Positions 36,001 through 43,844 are shown, counted from the stretch's first letter. The stretch is 64,000 nucleotides of DNA from Alteromonas sp. M12 (GCF_037478005.1 NZ_CP144164.1:4588001-4652000), one strand, 5' to 3'. The notes: generated by a model from the letters alone, not told the origin. Numbers and translations: made by a program.

Positions 36001-36372
36001 GCCGGGACCAAGCAACTCGGGATCATAAGCTGACTCGCCAACTGGCAAACTAAGTTTATCTCCGCCTGCAAGGTACGGATGATGACAACTAGCGCAAGCA
36101 ACGTCTTTGTTGCCACTTAACGAGCGGCTAAAAAATAATTCTTTGCCCAACCTAAAAAGCGGTGATGATGTTGGTTTTTCATCGACGCTAGGTAAAAGAG
36201 GATAAGATTGTTCTAGCTTATCAAGTACTGCTCTGAGCATCACTCGATCAGCGTCTATTGTTGCGTGAGTCGGACTTTTAGTGCCGGTACAGCTGATTAA
36301 AAACAAAAAAGCAGTGGCAAAGCAGATTAACTGCTTAACCACTGCAACGTGCCCAAAAGCGCGCGCTAACAC
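33004..36372 (-). CDS. Lipoprotein: di-heme cytochrome c peroxidase + FG-GAP repeats + ASPIC/UnbV
   Basis: A very large (about 1122 residues) three-part protein. The GTG at 36370-36372 is one base after the preceding stop, has AGGA seven bases upstream, and gives a lipoprotein signal (LFLISC, lipobox Cys28). A longer frame to 36462 would overlap the neighbour, so I reject it. Residues ~50-520 form a MauG/CcpA-type di-heme peroxidase with heme sites CASCH (93-97) and CVACH (321-325). Residues ~570-990 carry at least seven VCBS/FG-GAP calcium-binding repeats (DVDGDCWPDIF, DIDGDNDLDI, DYDLDGDLDAL, DIDDDGYPDLL, DYDNDGDLDWF, DYDRDGDVDIL). The end is an ASPIC/UnbV domain (SGGSFISSSPSELHFGLADAD). 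It presumably works in the periplasm with the PQQ dehydrogenase electron chain. The fusion is unusual. Confidence 0.92.
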   Translation of the reverse strand: MLARAFGHVAVVKQLICFATAFLFLISCTGTKSPTHATIDADRVMLRAVLDKLEQSYPLLPSVDEKPTSSPLFRLGKELFFSRSLSGNKDVACASCHHPYLAGGDKLSLPVGESAYDPELLGPGRWHDWQSSADPNADGAPNVARHAQSTFNSSLYNRAMFYDGRVFVLDDESKNGGQGQNHRTPDSNLWLGDIAAGNDLLASQTRFPVVSNDEMRGYSFATAQTHEGIRDALVARMKQHDKNQSWLKLFRAAFGEPDANADTLINFSNIEKAISYYQSTQVLIDNDWYAYIKGDEDALTDLQVEGALLFFNQSQQGGADCVACHTPPIFSDEQFHNIAVPQFGRGKQPNGEDFGRRGVTQKDQDRFAFRTPTLLNVTATAPYTHSGAFTQLSDVIAHHIDPVNSVENYDFSFANNPQMQYVSELNPQAKAHSQKPLKFLLEQQQQGLSKLPSDVHINTHQRDAIVAFLSALTDPCLNNQECLAVWVPNENEDAPDSLRLNAKMGDFAPPPKPLASLSKTLITDNRSTLKSSGRIKAIVLESHLFGCEVAKVDEIDNKPHQFKEVALRSGLTKRHHISWPLYNLQSAQRLIFSGGVAAGDVDGDCWPDIFQPTGDGSADVLYRNNRDGSFTDISKQWGITSKELSNGVAMVDIDGDNDLDIITSNLVHPNLSSIAGELNGDQHSQNPTLYINHNNQKFIPIKNSGIAAQLTSWSFAFADYDLDGDLDALTTHWRGPGLGGQQPNHLWENVSSGTTLEFVAADKKAHLMEMIGSTDFTFTGTFSDIDDDGYPDLLMAADFETSQVYKNSGNGRFENTTHLSQITDKNGMGSAVADYDNDGDLDWFVSSVSDSNGKAEGNWGVEGNRLYNNIDGQFIDVTDEAGVAEGLWAWGACFADFNNDQWPDIFHVNGFDLDSELRKHLGSPYAYMKLKRSMREFENTPSRLFMSNQDGTFSEQSSELGITDTLSGRGVACLDYDRDGDVDILVSNHQDRLLLYKNNASSSADKGFIHLTLQGLGKNTQAIGAKVYVTANGITQLQEVRSGGSFISSSPSELHFGLADADVVDEIRIVWPGSEQFESVHRNVVVNKFYTIKQTQKLDDELGNSALQAMTISSKNADNISE

Positions 36373-36373
36373 T

Positions 36374-36835
36374 TTATTTTCCTGCACTAACTGACGCACA
36401 GGTCTCACCACGCAGGTAAGTGTTATTAACAAAGCGAATCTCGAGTTTTCCGTCCTTTGCATCGATCTTATTTATCTTTTCTTTACCTTGATAAATATGT
36501 GACGACAAGCCTTTTTCACTGCCAATGTTCATGCAATTTGGGCTATAGGTCGCATTGTATTGTTGCTCACCATCGATTTGCTTTTCAAAAACCGTCACCA
36601 CGCCCGTGCCACATTGTGCCATGGCATAAATGTCATCACTTTTGTCATAAACCTGAACATGCTCTTCGGTTTTTTCATCAATCCAATGAATATGTTTGTC
36701 AGGTGTTCTTACGAAAAAACCACCATTACAACTCACTCCTGTAATCGGTTTCGCAGCGGCTGATACAGTTGTTGATGCAGCAAGTCCCAAAAGCATTTGT
36801 GAAATAACAATTAAACTAATACTGACTTTTTTCAT
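36374..36835 (-). CDS. Small exported protein of the PQQ operon, unknown
   Basis: A 153-residue protein with a signal peptide (SLIVISQMLLGLAASTTVSAAA). The mature part has four cysteines (VSCNGGFFV, AQCGTG, SPNCMNIG, GETCASV) likely to be disulfide-bonded in the periplasm. I do not recognise the family. It ends one base before the start of the peroxidase fusion and follows the Rieske gene by 68 bases, so it belongs to that operon. AGAGAG precedes the ATG. Confidence 0.85.
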   Translation of the reverse strand: MKKVSISLIVISQMLLGLAASTTVSAAAKPITGVSCNGGFFVRTPDKHIHWIDEKTEEHVQVYDKSDDIYAMAQCGTGVVTVFEKQIDGEQQYNATYSPNCMNIGSEKGLSSHIYQGKEKINKIDAKDGKLEIRFVNNTYLRGETCASVSAGK

Positions 36836-36903
36836 AATTAACTCTCTTTGGTTATCTATTAAGTAGCATTTGACGCACTACCAATTAATTTGACTTAACG
36901 TGT

Positions 36904-37572
36904 TCACCGCGGTGGCTTTCCAAATCCAATCCAACTATTAAACTCTGCGGCAACCACGAGTTCATCGTTTTCAGCGGCTAATGCCAAGGCTGGTAATTTT
37001 CTTGGCGCAGGACCAGACACCACTCCGCCGCCTTCTTTAGGATTAAAAACCGACTGATGGCAAGGACACATATAGTTTTCTTCCTCTTCTACCCAACCGG
37101 TGACTGGGCAGCCTGCGTGAGTACATATGGCGGAGTAAGCAACTATGCCGTCGGCAGACATTTGCTGTGTTTCTGTCGATAGCGATTCTTTAGACAGCTT
37201 TTGAATCAGAATTTGGTTGTAACGAGAGCCATCTCGCACTTCCCCGGTTTTTGGATCCACAGGTACCACTAGCAATTGTTTATCTGATTCAGCGAGATCA
37301 GATATTTTGATTAAAGGTCCCTGTAAACGCTTGCTAAAATAGGTAAAACGATCACCTACTTGTGGGGGCAATTTACTTTCTGGCGATTTTTTCTTGATTG
37401 CAGCTAATGCTGTATTTCCAGTGAAACAGTTCACTGCCGGTATTGCTAAAGCAAGATATTTCAGCAAATTGCGTCTCTTGCTATCGGTACCGTGATTTTG
37501 ATTGGTTTGGGCACAACCACAGCATGCTGCTTGCTCGATATCATCATGCTTGTTATTTATTTTTTCTTTCAT
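36904..37572 (-). CDS. Rieske [2Fe-2S] protein of the PQQ operon
   Basis: A 222-residue Rieske protein. The cluster-binding boxes are CTHAGC (150-155) and CPCH (169-172): ligands Cys150, His152, Cys169 and His172, with Cys155/Cys171 as the structural disulfide. The N-terminus has a twin-arginine-like signal KRRNLLKYLALAIPA, so Tat export and membrane anchoring are expected. Before it is an odd CCGC motif (17-20). There is no cytochrome b or c1 gene, so it is not part of a bc1 operon. It probably carries electrons from the PQQ dehydrogenase. Ribosome binding site GAGGTG. Confidence 0.93.
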   Translation of the reverse strand: MKEKINNKHDDIEQAACCGCAQTNQNHGTDSKRRNLLKYLALAIPAVNCFTGNTALAAIKKKSPESKLPPQVGDRFTYFSKRLQGPLIKISDLAESDKQLLVVPVDPKTGEVRDGSRYNQILIQKLSKESLSTETQQMSADGIVAYSAICTHAGCPVTGWVEEEENYMCPCHQSVFNPKEGGGVVSGPAPRKLPALALAAENDELVVAAEFNSWIGFGKPPR

Positions 37573-37633
37573 TGCTACACCTCGAACTTCAGCAGGCTAA
37601 ATAGACTTTTTATTTTATTGGTTTATGAAAGTC

Positions 37634-37655
37634 AGGGGAGACACTCGCCTCCCCT
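37634..37655. terminator. Intercistronic hairpin between PQQ dehydrogenase and Rieske genes
   Basis: AGGGGAG (37634-37640), eight-base loop, CTCCCCT (37649-37655). It has no T-run on the minus strand. A likely partial terminator or mRNA-stabilising stem that keeps the dehydrogenase message more abundant. Confidence 0.5.
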
Positions 37656-37664
37656 TCAAGCTTT

Positions 37665-39464
37665 TTAAGCGTCAGGTAAAGCGAATACCCAGATTACGCC
37701 ACCTTCAGGCACATCTGATATCCATTCACCGGTTTCGTCTTTTGCTGCCAAAACACCATTGGTCCAATGAGGATCAACACCGTAGCCAGCGGTTATAGCT
37801 ATGTATTGCTTACCGTCCACTTCATAAGCGACAGGTGGTGCAATAGCGGTTGAGTTCAAAGGGAACTCCCAAAGTACTTCGCCAGTTTTGGCATCAAATG
37901 CTCGCAACATGCGATCATTGGTACCGGCGCTAAATACAATGTTGCCAGCTGTAGATAGAACAGGTCCCCAGTTCATGGTTTTGCCGTAATCGTGCTGCCA
38001 TACTTTTTCGCGCTTGTTCACATCCCACGCCTGCATCTGGCCAACACCTTTATTCTTATCAGCTAAATACACGTCTAAGTCAGGAATATCGATACCAGCC
38101 CAGAATTGACCTGAAGCAGGTTCAACATCATCTTGGAATTTACCTTCGAAGGAATTACAAATGTTGTCGTTTGCTGGTACATACATCATCCCTGTATCTG
38201 GGTTATATGATTCGTAAGGCCAGTTTTTCCCACCCCAAAGACTTGGGCAGTAAGAGACACGTTTGCCAGTGACTGGAACGTGGTCGTAATCATAGGTAGG
38301 ACGACCCGTTTTAGGATCCAAAGATTTAAACGCATTGTTCGCTACGAAAGGTTTGCCTTCGAGATATTCAATCTTGCCTTTACCATCTCTTTCTAACCAA
38401 TACATGTAACCGTTACGTTGTGGAGAAACTAAACCTTTAACCTTTTTTCTACCGTCTTTGAGGCCATCAATCAGCATAGGTGCGTTCATCGCAGCCCAAT
38501 CCCAAGAGTCGTTATAGTGGTACTGATAGTGCCCCTTAATTTTGCCGGTGTCAGGATCCATCGCGATAGAAGATGCAACATACAAGTTATCACCTGGACG
38601 TTGGTCACCTAACCAAGGCGAACCGTTACCTACGCCCCAATAAAGGATATCTTCATCGGCGTCATAATTGCCAGGCATCCACATACTGCCGCCACCATAT
38701 TTCCAAGCGTCAGGACGTTTTCCTTCTTTTTTCCAGGTTTCATGGCCAGGCTCACCAGGGCCAGGTACGCTATAGGTTTTCCAAGCAGTTTCGCAGGTTT
38801 CTGCATCCATAGCTTCAAGGAAACCACGTACACCATATTCGCCGCCTGAAGGACCGACTAGAATTTTGCCTTTCACTGGAGTAGGCGCTGACGTGATGTA
38901 TGCACCTATGCTCCAATCACCGATTTGGCTTTGACACAAACGTTCACCCGTTGCTGCATCTAACGCGTTAAGTGTGCCATCTAGGCCAGCAACATAAACT
39001 TTGTCACCCCACAAGGCTACACCACGACTAGTATTGTGCATAACACTCAAATCATACGGATTATCATGCTTATAACGCCAATACAGTTGTCCAGTTTTGG
39101 CATTTAATGCAAGTACGTTGTTGTAAGGTGTAGATACAAACATAACGCCATTGTTAATTTGTGCAGGTGCTTCATGACCTGAGTCCAAATTCGTAGAGTA
39201 AGTCCAAACCGGTTTAAGCTTACTAACGTTTTTAGAGTTGATTTCTTTTAGCTTACTGTACATCCAGCCTTCGTAATTACCTTTAGGCAACAACCAGTCT
39301 TGGGGTGCTGCTTCAACTAATCGTTTGTGGGTAACCGTTTTATAGTTTTCAATTTTTTTGTTAAGGGTTGTCAGGTTTGCTGCTGATACCGAATAAGCGG
39401 ATATCAGCCCTACAGCGCCTATGCAACAACTAAGATATTTCATTTTAAATACTAAAGATTTCAT
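37665..39464 (-). CDS. PQQ-dependent methanol/ethanol-type alcohol dehydrogenase
   Basis: A 599-residue periplasmic quinoprotein with an N-terminal signal peptide (cut after SVSA) and an eight-bladed propeller (repeats such as ALNAKTGQLYWRYK and ALDAATGERL). Metal and PQQ site residues visible: Glu209 (GGEYG), Asn280 (GVGNGSPW) and catalytic Asp322 in SWDWA. Position 324 is Ala, which marks the calcium type; lanthanide enzymes have Asp there. The vicinal Cys-Cys near residue 143 of classical enzymes is replaced by MHNTS. There is no fused cytochrome c domain, so it needs an external acceptor, possibly the Rieske or peroxidase-like protein downstream. First gene of the minus-strand operon; substrate inferred to be a short alcohol or diol. 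Confidence 0.94.
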   Translation of the reverse strand: MKSLVFKMKYLSCCIGAVGLISAYSVSAANLTTLNKKIENYKTVTHKRLVEAAPQDWLLPKGNYEGWMYSKLKEINSKNVSKLKPVWTYSTNLDSGHEAPAQINNGVMFVSTPYNNVLALNAKTGQLYWRYKHDNPYDLSVMHNTSRGVALWGDKVYVAGLDGTLNALDAATGERLCQSQIGDWSIGAYITSAPTPVKGKILVGPSGGEYGVRGFLEAMDAETCETAWKTYSVPGPGEPGHETWKKEGKRPDAWKYGGGSMWMPGNYDADEDILYWGVGNGSPWLGDQRPGDNLYVASSIAMDPDTGKIKGHYQYHYNDSWDWAAMNAPMLIDGLKDGRKKVKGLVSPQRNGYMYWLERDGKGKIEYLEGKPFVANNAFKSLDPKTGRPTYDYDHVPVTGKRVSYCPSLWGGKNWPYESYNPDTGMMYVPANDNICNSFEGKFQDDVEPASGQFWAGIDIPDLDVYLADKNKGVGQMQAWDVNKREKVWQHDYGKTMNWGPVLSTAGNIVFSAGTNDRMLRAFDAKTGEVLWEFPLNSTAIAPPVAYEVDGKQYIAITAGYGVDPHWTNGVLAAKDETGEWISDVPEGGVIWVFALPDA

Positions 39465-39822
39465 TATTATCCGTGCCCCTGTTTGATTTTTTGATTGGCG
39501 AACTTATGAATCAATTAACATGCCAATAACATTTCCCTTTAAATAATTTTATAACCAGCTGATTTTTAACGAATTATTATTTATAGCCTTTAACCTTTTG
39601 AAAACATGATTTTTAAATAGTACACAGGTGTTGCAGCATAAATGCGAAAATGAGACACCTAAATTTTGGATATATTGAACATTGCAAACATATGTCAAAT
39701 AAATGTTAAACATTTAAAAATTCAGTGTTATGGTGAAAGGGAAGGTCTAAATGAATAGAACGAAAATAGTGAAAAATTTGCTGTTTACGCTAGGAATTTA
39801 ATTGTGTTGGAGAATGGATAAA
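39465..39822. other. Divergent control region, PQQ operon / sigma-54 activator
   Basis: No gene. It contains the candidate -24/-12 element listed below and otherwise AT-rich DNA (for example ATTTAAATAATTTTATA near 39535). It should hold the promoter of the PQQ operon and that of the activator, and probably activator binding sites; an imperfect GGTGTTGCAGCATAAATGC lies at about 39628. Confidence 0.45.
39510..39525 (-). promoter_or_regulatory. Candidate sigma-54 promoter of the PQQ operon
   Basis: Minus strand TGGCATG-TTAA-TTGAT. The -24 half matches consensus and spacing is right, but -12 is GA instead of GC. It would start transcription about 35 bases before the dehydrogenase ATG. Confidence 0.4.
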
Positions 39823-41808
39823 ATGAGACAAGCACCTCAGCTCAAATCGACAAACGATGTTATCGCTTTTATGACCGGAAATTTTCAAAAACGAGATGTA
39901 AAACCGAATGAAATGATCGTCAATTCTTGGCAGCGAAGTATTTTGAAATATGGCCTTGACCCGCATAAACAAAGCGAAGTAGAGATTTTATCTAGTAGTG
40001 AAATGCAACAACAGTTGCAGCGACAAGAAGACTTTTTAAATATTGCAAAGCATGGTGTTACTGGCCTTGCAAAACGAATTTCAAATGCCGGTTTTTCTGT
40101 TGTTTTAACCGATGAAACAGGCTTAACTTTAGACGCTAAAATACCTAATAGTATTCGTGAAAAATGTCAGAAATCTGGATTACGAGTTGGAGCTGGATGG
40201 TCAGAAAAACAAGTTGGAACAAATGGAATTGGTACTTGTTTAGCTGAAAAAGAGTCAATTATCGTTCATCAACACGAACATTTTTTTGCTGAACAAAGCC
40301 AATTGAGTTGCTCAGTCACACCTATTTTCGATCCAATGGGTGAATTAAGAGGTTGCTTAAATGCCTCTTGTTTAGGTGCTTCGAAAAACAAAGAAAACCA
40401 ATTTTTGACCTTACAAATGGTAATGATGTACGGACGAATGATCGAAAATAGTTATTTTCGACAAGCATATCGCAATCAAATCACCATGAGTATTAAACCA
40501 ACAGAAAGCTTTGCAGATCTCATTCAAGAACAACTCTTAGCGGTGAATGAACGAGGTATCATCGTAGGTGCAAATCGTTCTGCTTTCGCTGAATACGATT
40601 CATTATTGCCTGCAGATCAACAACTTCCGGGCAGTCAAATAGAAGATATCGTTGGTCAATCAATTGATGAGTTGCTTACCAAAAGTAAAGGTGGCGGCGT
40701 CGTCGTGCGATCCTTCTCGCCTAAGATGCTAGAGGAAATTGAGATTGGCTTACGGGTTCCATCTGGCAAGTTAAACAGTGTACACACTGTTGCAGAACGA
40801 AAACCCACAGAAAGCTTAGCAATGAAAGCGCACCCGACTTTGCAACAGCTCGCGGGGGAAGACCCCGTTGCACAGTCGCAAATTAAACAAATCATGCGGG
40901 TCATTAATAAAGATATTCCATTCCTGATTACCGGTGAAACGGGTACAGGAAAAGAAGCTTTTGCACGCGCAATTCATCGTGCAAGCGACCGTTCTGATGG
41001 ACCTTTCATCGCCCTCAATTGTGCAGCTATTCCAGAATCTTTGATCGAAAGCGAATTATTCGGTTACCGCAGCGGTACTTTTACTGGTGCGAATAAAAAG
41101 GGAATGAAAGGTAAATTGGAGTTGGCCCACGGAGGCACTATATTTCTGGACGAAATAGGTGATATGCCGATCCAACTGCAAACCCGTTTGTTACGGGTTT
41201 TAGCTGAGAGGGAGACCATCCCACTAGGCGCTTCTGAGCCGACGCATATCGATATTCAAGTTATCTCAGCTACCCACCAAAATTTGCACGAATTAATTGG
41301 CCAAAAATTGTTTCGGGAAGATTTTTATTATCGTTTAAACGGTATGTCTATCGAATTACCAAACTTAAGAGATAGAAAAGACAAAGATTTTATAATTAAT
41401 TATCTGTTGAACAATCTAAATTCTGAGCAACAAATCCAAGTCTCCGAGCAGGCACGGAGTATTTTGCACAGTTATCATTGGCCTGGCAATATCCGCCAGT
41501 TAGTCAGCGCTCTAAAGTTTGCAGAAGCGTTATCCGAAGACAATAAAATTGAAGTAGACTGCCTCCCCAAAGACATAGTAAGTGCCAACATACAATTAGA
41601 AAACAAAGCTCCAATTGAAGACTCTGTTGAGCAAAATAAAACACTTTCAAATTATGTGGGAAATCAGGAAGGACAGCATTTACTAGAAACCCTTAAAAAG
41701 TATCGTTGGAATATCACTCAAGTGTCAGAAGAGTTGAATATTTGCCGCTCCACTGTATATCGAAAAATGCGCAAATATAACATCGTTCAACCTAACGAAA
41801 TTTACTAG
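39823..41808 (+). CDS. AcoR-type sigma-54-dependent activator
   Basis: About 661 residues. A GAF-type sensor occupies ~60-200 (GWSEKQVGTNGIGTCLAE typical of AcoR) and a PAS-like segment ~230-310. The AAA+ domain has Walker A GETGTGKE (371-378) and the sigma-54 contact loop GTFTGA (418-423), which departs from the usual GAFTGA. A Fis-type helix-turn-helix ends the protein (NITQVSEELNICRSTVYRKMRK). Activators of this type control acetoin and PQQ-alcohol oxidation genes. It lies between the PQQ operon and a porin with a -24/-12 promoter, so it likely switches on both. Start chosen at the ATG at 39823 (GGAG ten bases upstream); ATG 39814 is possible. Confidence 0.94.
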   Translation: MRQAPQLKSTNDVIAFMTGNFQKRDVKPNEMIVNSWQRSILKYGLDPHKQSEVEILSSSEMQQQLQRQEDFLNIAKHGVTGLAKRISNAGFSVVLTDETGLTLDAKIPNSIREKCQKSGLRVGAGWSEKQVGTNGIGTCLAEKESIIVHQHEHFFAEQSQLSCSVTPIFDPMGELRGCLNASCLGASKNKENQFLTLQMVMMYGRMIENSYFRQAYRNQITMSIKPTESFADLIQEQLLAVNERGIIVGANRSAFAEYDSLLPADQQLPGSQIEDIVGQSIDELLTKSKGGGVVVRSFSPKMLEEIEIGLRVPSGKLNSVHTVAERKPTESLAMKAHPTLQQLAGEDPVAQSQIKQIMRVINKDIPFLITGETGTGKEAFARAIHRASDRSDGPFIALNCAAIPESLIESELFGYRSGTFTGANKKGMKGKLELAHGGTIFLDEIGDMPIQLQTRLLRVLAERETIPLGASEPTHIDIQVISATHQNLHELIGQKLFREDFYYRLNGMSIELPNLRDRKDKDFIINYLLNNLNSEQQIQVSEQARSILHSYHWPGNIRQLVSALKFAEALSEDNKIEVDCLPKDIVSANIQLENKAPIEDSVEQNKTLSNYVGNQEGQHLLETLKKYRWNITQVSEELNICRSTVYRKMRKYNIVQPNEIY

Positions 41809-41877
41809 CAAACGACTAAAAAAACCACAGTCTTATTGCGCCACTTAACTAACCTAAATTAGCCTCGATTAAAAATA

Positions 41878-41905
41878 GCTAACGCGCCTTGCGTTGGCTT
41901 TTTTT
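41878..41905 (+). terminator. Rho-independent terminator after the activator gene
   Basis: GCTAACGC (41878-41885), loop GCCTT, GCGTTGGC (41891-41898) with one G-T pair, then seven T. Confidence 0.9.
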
Positions 41906-42064
41906 GATACCTCAAATCCGCTCGTAGCATGTTTATCACAGGTATCATTCACTTGTCGCATCACTAATGCAACATTGCAACATAAGCGTCACTCACAATT
42001 TTCAACAAAAAGCACAACCCATTGTTTTAACTAGCTTTATTTTGTTATCGAAATGTAAAAACCA

Positions 42065-42079
42065 TGGCATGCGAATTGC
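42065..42079 (+). promoter_or_regulatory. Sigma-54 (-24/-12) promoter of the porin gene
   Basis: TGGCATG-CGAA-TTGC: GG at 42066-42067 and GC at 42078-42079 with the exact 10-base spacing. It is 54 bases before the porin ATG and next to the gene for a sigma-54 activator. The rest of the 324-base gap (41809-42132) holds the terminator and AT-rich DNA without another gene. Confidence 0.8.
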
Positions 42080-42132
42080 GAAATAGTCGATGGCTAACCA
42101 TTCACAGGCCACAATACAATGGGAAAATAATC

Positions 42133-43341
42133 ATGAAAATTAAATTTAAAAAATTAAAAGTCGCATCAGCGATTCTGACCTCTTTATTAGCTAGCCAAGC
42201 CTTCGCTGCTGATACAAGTAAAATTCAATTTAGCGGTGCCGTCATGCAGTCTTGGCAGACAGGAATGGAAGTTGATGGAGCTGCGGTAAATCCGGCGGAT
42301 GCAGAATCTGACTCAGGCTTCCATCGTTTGCGCTTTGCATTGAACATTAATGCACAGGTTTCCGAAAAAGTGTCGATATTTGCAGAGCTTGCGGAAGAAC
42401 CAAATGATTGGAATAACGGCAGTGCTGCTATCTCGCAAGATTTGGCTTGGATTCAATTTGATATGACCGATACCATGGGCTTGCGTTTAGGTAATCTCAT
42501 TTCCACCACTCAGACATTCTTACGTTATTCAGATGGTGCCGCGGTGCAAGCCAATCCATTTGTAGGAAATGGCTTAGTTGACATGATCACCGCTGAAGAA
42601 GGTGTTTGGGTTTACGGTGTTCATGATGTCTCAAACGACACAAACATCACCTGGGATGCAGTTGTTTCTACACCTGACTTCTTTGCTGATTTCAGTGACG
42701 GTCGTGGTTATAACTATGGTTTAAGAGGGACGTTGAATTTCAAGAGCGGACTTTCTTTCGGTGCAGGTACCTTCAAAACCAATCATGATATGGATGCCGT
42801 AACAGGCAAAGCATTTGGTTCTGCAATAGGCTTAGGTGATGGTGACAACTATCAGTTCGCTAGTACGGCGGTAAGTGCTAGAGGCACTCATACGTTGATC
42901 ATACCCGGCGTTGATGCCTTTATCTGGCAAGCCGACGTGCAATACAAAACCGATAACTTCATGATCCATGCTTTATACGGCAAAGCCAACGACGATTTTA
43001 GTTGGGCAGATGGTCAAGGTAGCTTGCAGACCAACTATATCGAACAAGAATCAGAAATGGCATTTTGGTCAATTGAAGGTAAATACGATCTTACCGCTAG
43101 TGCCTATTTAGCGGTGCGCTATCAAGAATCGACAAACGATAGTGAAGGAATCGAGACGGAAAATGATGCAACAAGATTACAGGTTGGTGCCGGTTGGTGG
43201 ATGAATGATTCAACCTTATTTAAAATTGAATATGTGAAACAAGAAGAAGAACAATTCTCTGGCGGTGGTGCTACTGAGTTTGGTGCTGCAGGCGGAGCAG
43301 AATGGGACGGCATAATTGCTGAAGCATCAGTGACCTTCTAA
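42133..43341 (+). CDS. Outer-membrane porin
   Basis: A 402-residue beta-barrel protein. The signal peptide MKIKFKKLKVASAILTSLLA ends at QAFA-ADTS. The mature protein starts IQFSGAVMQSW and continues with amphipathic strands (FHRLRFALNINAQVSEKVSIFAEL), ending in Phe (EASVTF) as barrel proteins do. It resembles general or DcaP/OprP-like porins; specificity is unknown. The frame extends upstream to 42064 through the -24/-12 promoter, which shows the ATG at 42133 is the true start. Regulated, presumably, by the neighbouring sigma-54 activator. It may admit the alcohol or its oxidation products. Confidence 0.9.
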   Translation: MKIKFKKLKVASAILTSLLASQAFAADTSKIQFSGAVMQSWQTGMEVDGAAVNPADAESDSGFHRLRFALNINAQVSEKVSIFAELAEEPNDWNNGSAAISQDLAWIQFDMTDTMGLRLGNLISTTQTFLRYSDGAAVQANPFVGNGLVDMITAEEGVWVYGVHDVSNDTNITWDAVVSTPDFFADFSDGRGYNYGLRGTLNFKSGLSFGAGTFKTNHDMDAVTGKAFGSAIGLGDGDNYQFASTAVSARGTHTLIIPGVDAFIWQADVQYKTDNFMIHALYGKANDDFSWADGQGSLQTNYIEQESEMAFWSIEGKYDLTASAYLAVRYQESTNDSEGIETENDATRLQVGAGWWMNDSTLFKIEYVKQEEEQFSGGGATEFGAAGGAEWDGIIAEASVTF

Positions 43342-43380
43342 ATAGGACTTACTCACTGCAATTATTAACTGAAGTAGGTA

Positions 43381-43407
43381 AAAGGGCATACTCGATATGC
43401 CCTTTTT
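43381..43407 (+). terminator. Rho-independent terminator after the porin gene
   Basis: AAAGGGCATA, loop CTCGA, TATGCCCTTT plus TT: a perfect 10-bp stem with U-tail. Confidence 0.95.
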
Positions 43408-43445
43408 AATCACCAAAATAAGCCTAAAAAAGCATCTGAATTAAG

Positions 43446-43844
43446 CTAGTTTTTTATAATATAAACGCGACGCAGATTGGACAATTCAGCGGGATTGATG
43501 ATGTGCAGCGGTAATTGATTTTTGGGGACAATGTTCTGTATAAAAAATGTCGCAACTTCGACACTTTCAAATATATTTTTTTCATAAACGGTTATGCTGG
43601 AGGGATAACCTTTAGGTAACAACAAGTAATCGTTCAGGGTGCTTTCAACAAAATAAAAGATACCACCTTCGTCAACGGCTAAGATAGCACTAAAGTTTGC
43701 AATCTCGCCACACTCTTCAGTGCAGTTGCTAGTCAAAGAGGTTGTAGTATTGTTGAGCGCTACGCCCTTATTAGCGTATTCTTCCCTGCTGAGTTCAACA
43801 ACTTTCACGCCTCGATTTTTGAGTTTTCGCTTTAATCTTTCCAT
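43446..43844 (-). CDS. Unknown 132-residue protein downstream of aldA
   Basis: A soluble protein of mixed alpha/beta character with a basic start (MERLKRKLKNRGVKVVELS) and two close cysteines (NCTEEC). No signal peptide and no family that I recognise. It follows aldA by 65 bases on the same strand, with GGA seven bases before its ATG, so it is probably in the aldA transcript. Its role in the alcohol pathway, if any, is unknown. Confidence 0.7.
   Translation of the reverse strand: MERLKRKLKNRGVKVVELSREEYANKGVALNNTTTSLTSNCTEECGEIANFSAILAVDEGGIFYFVESTLNDYLLLPKGYPSSITVYEKNIFESVEVATFFIQNIVPKNQLPLHIINPAELSNLRRVYIIKN

Noticed and set aside
37665..39464. Lanthanide-dependent (XoxF/PedH) dehydrogenase
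   Set aside because: The residue two after the catalytic Asp322 is Ala, not Asp.
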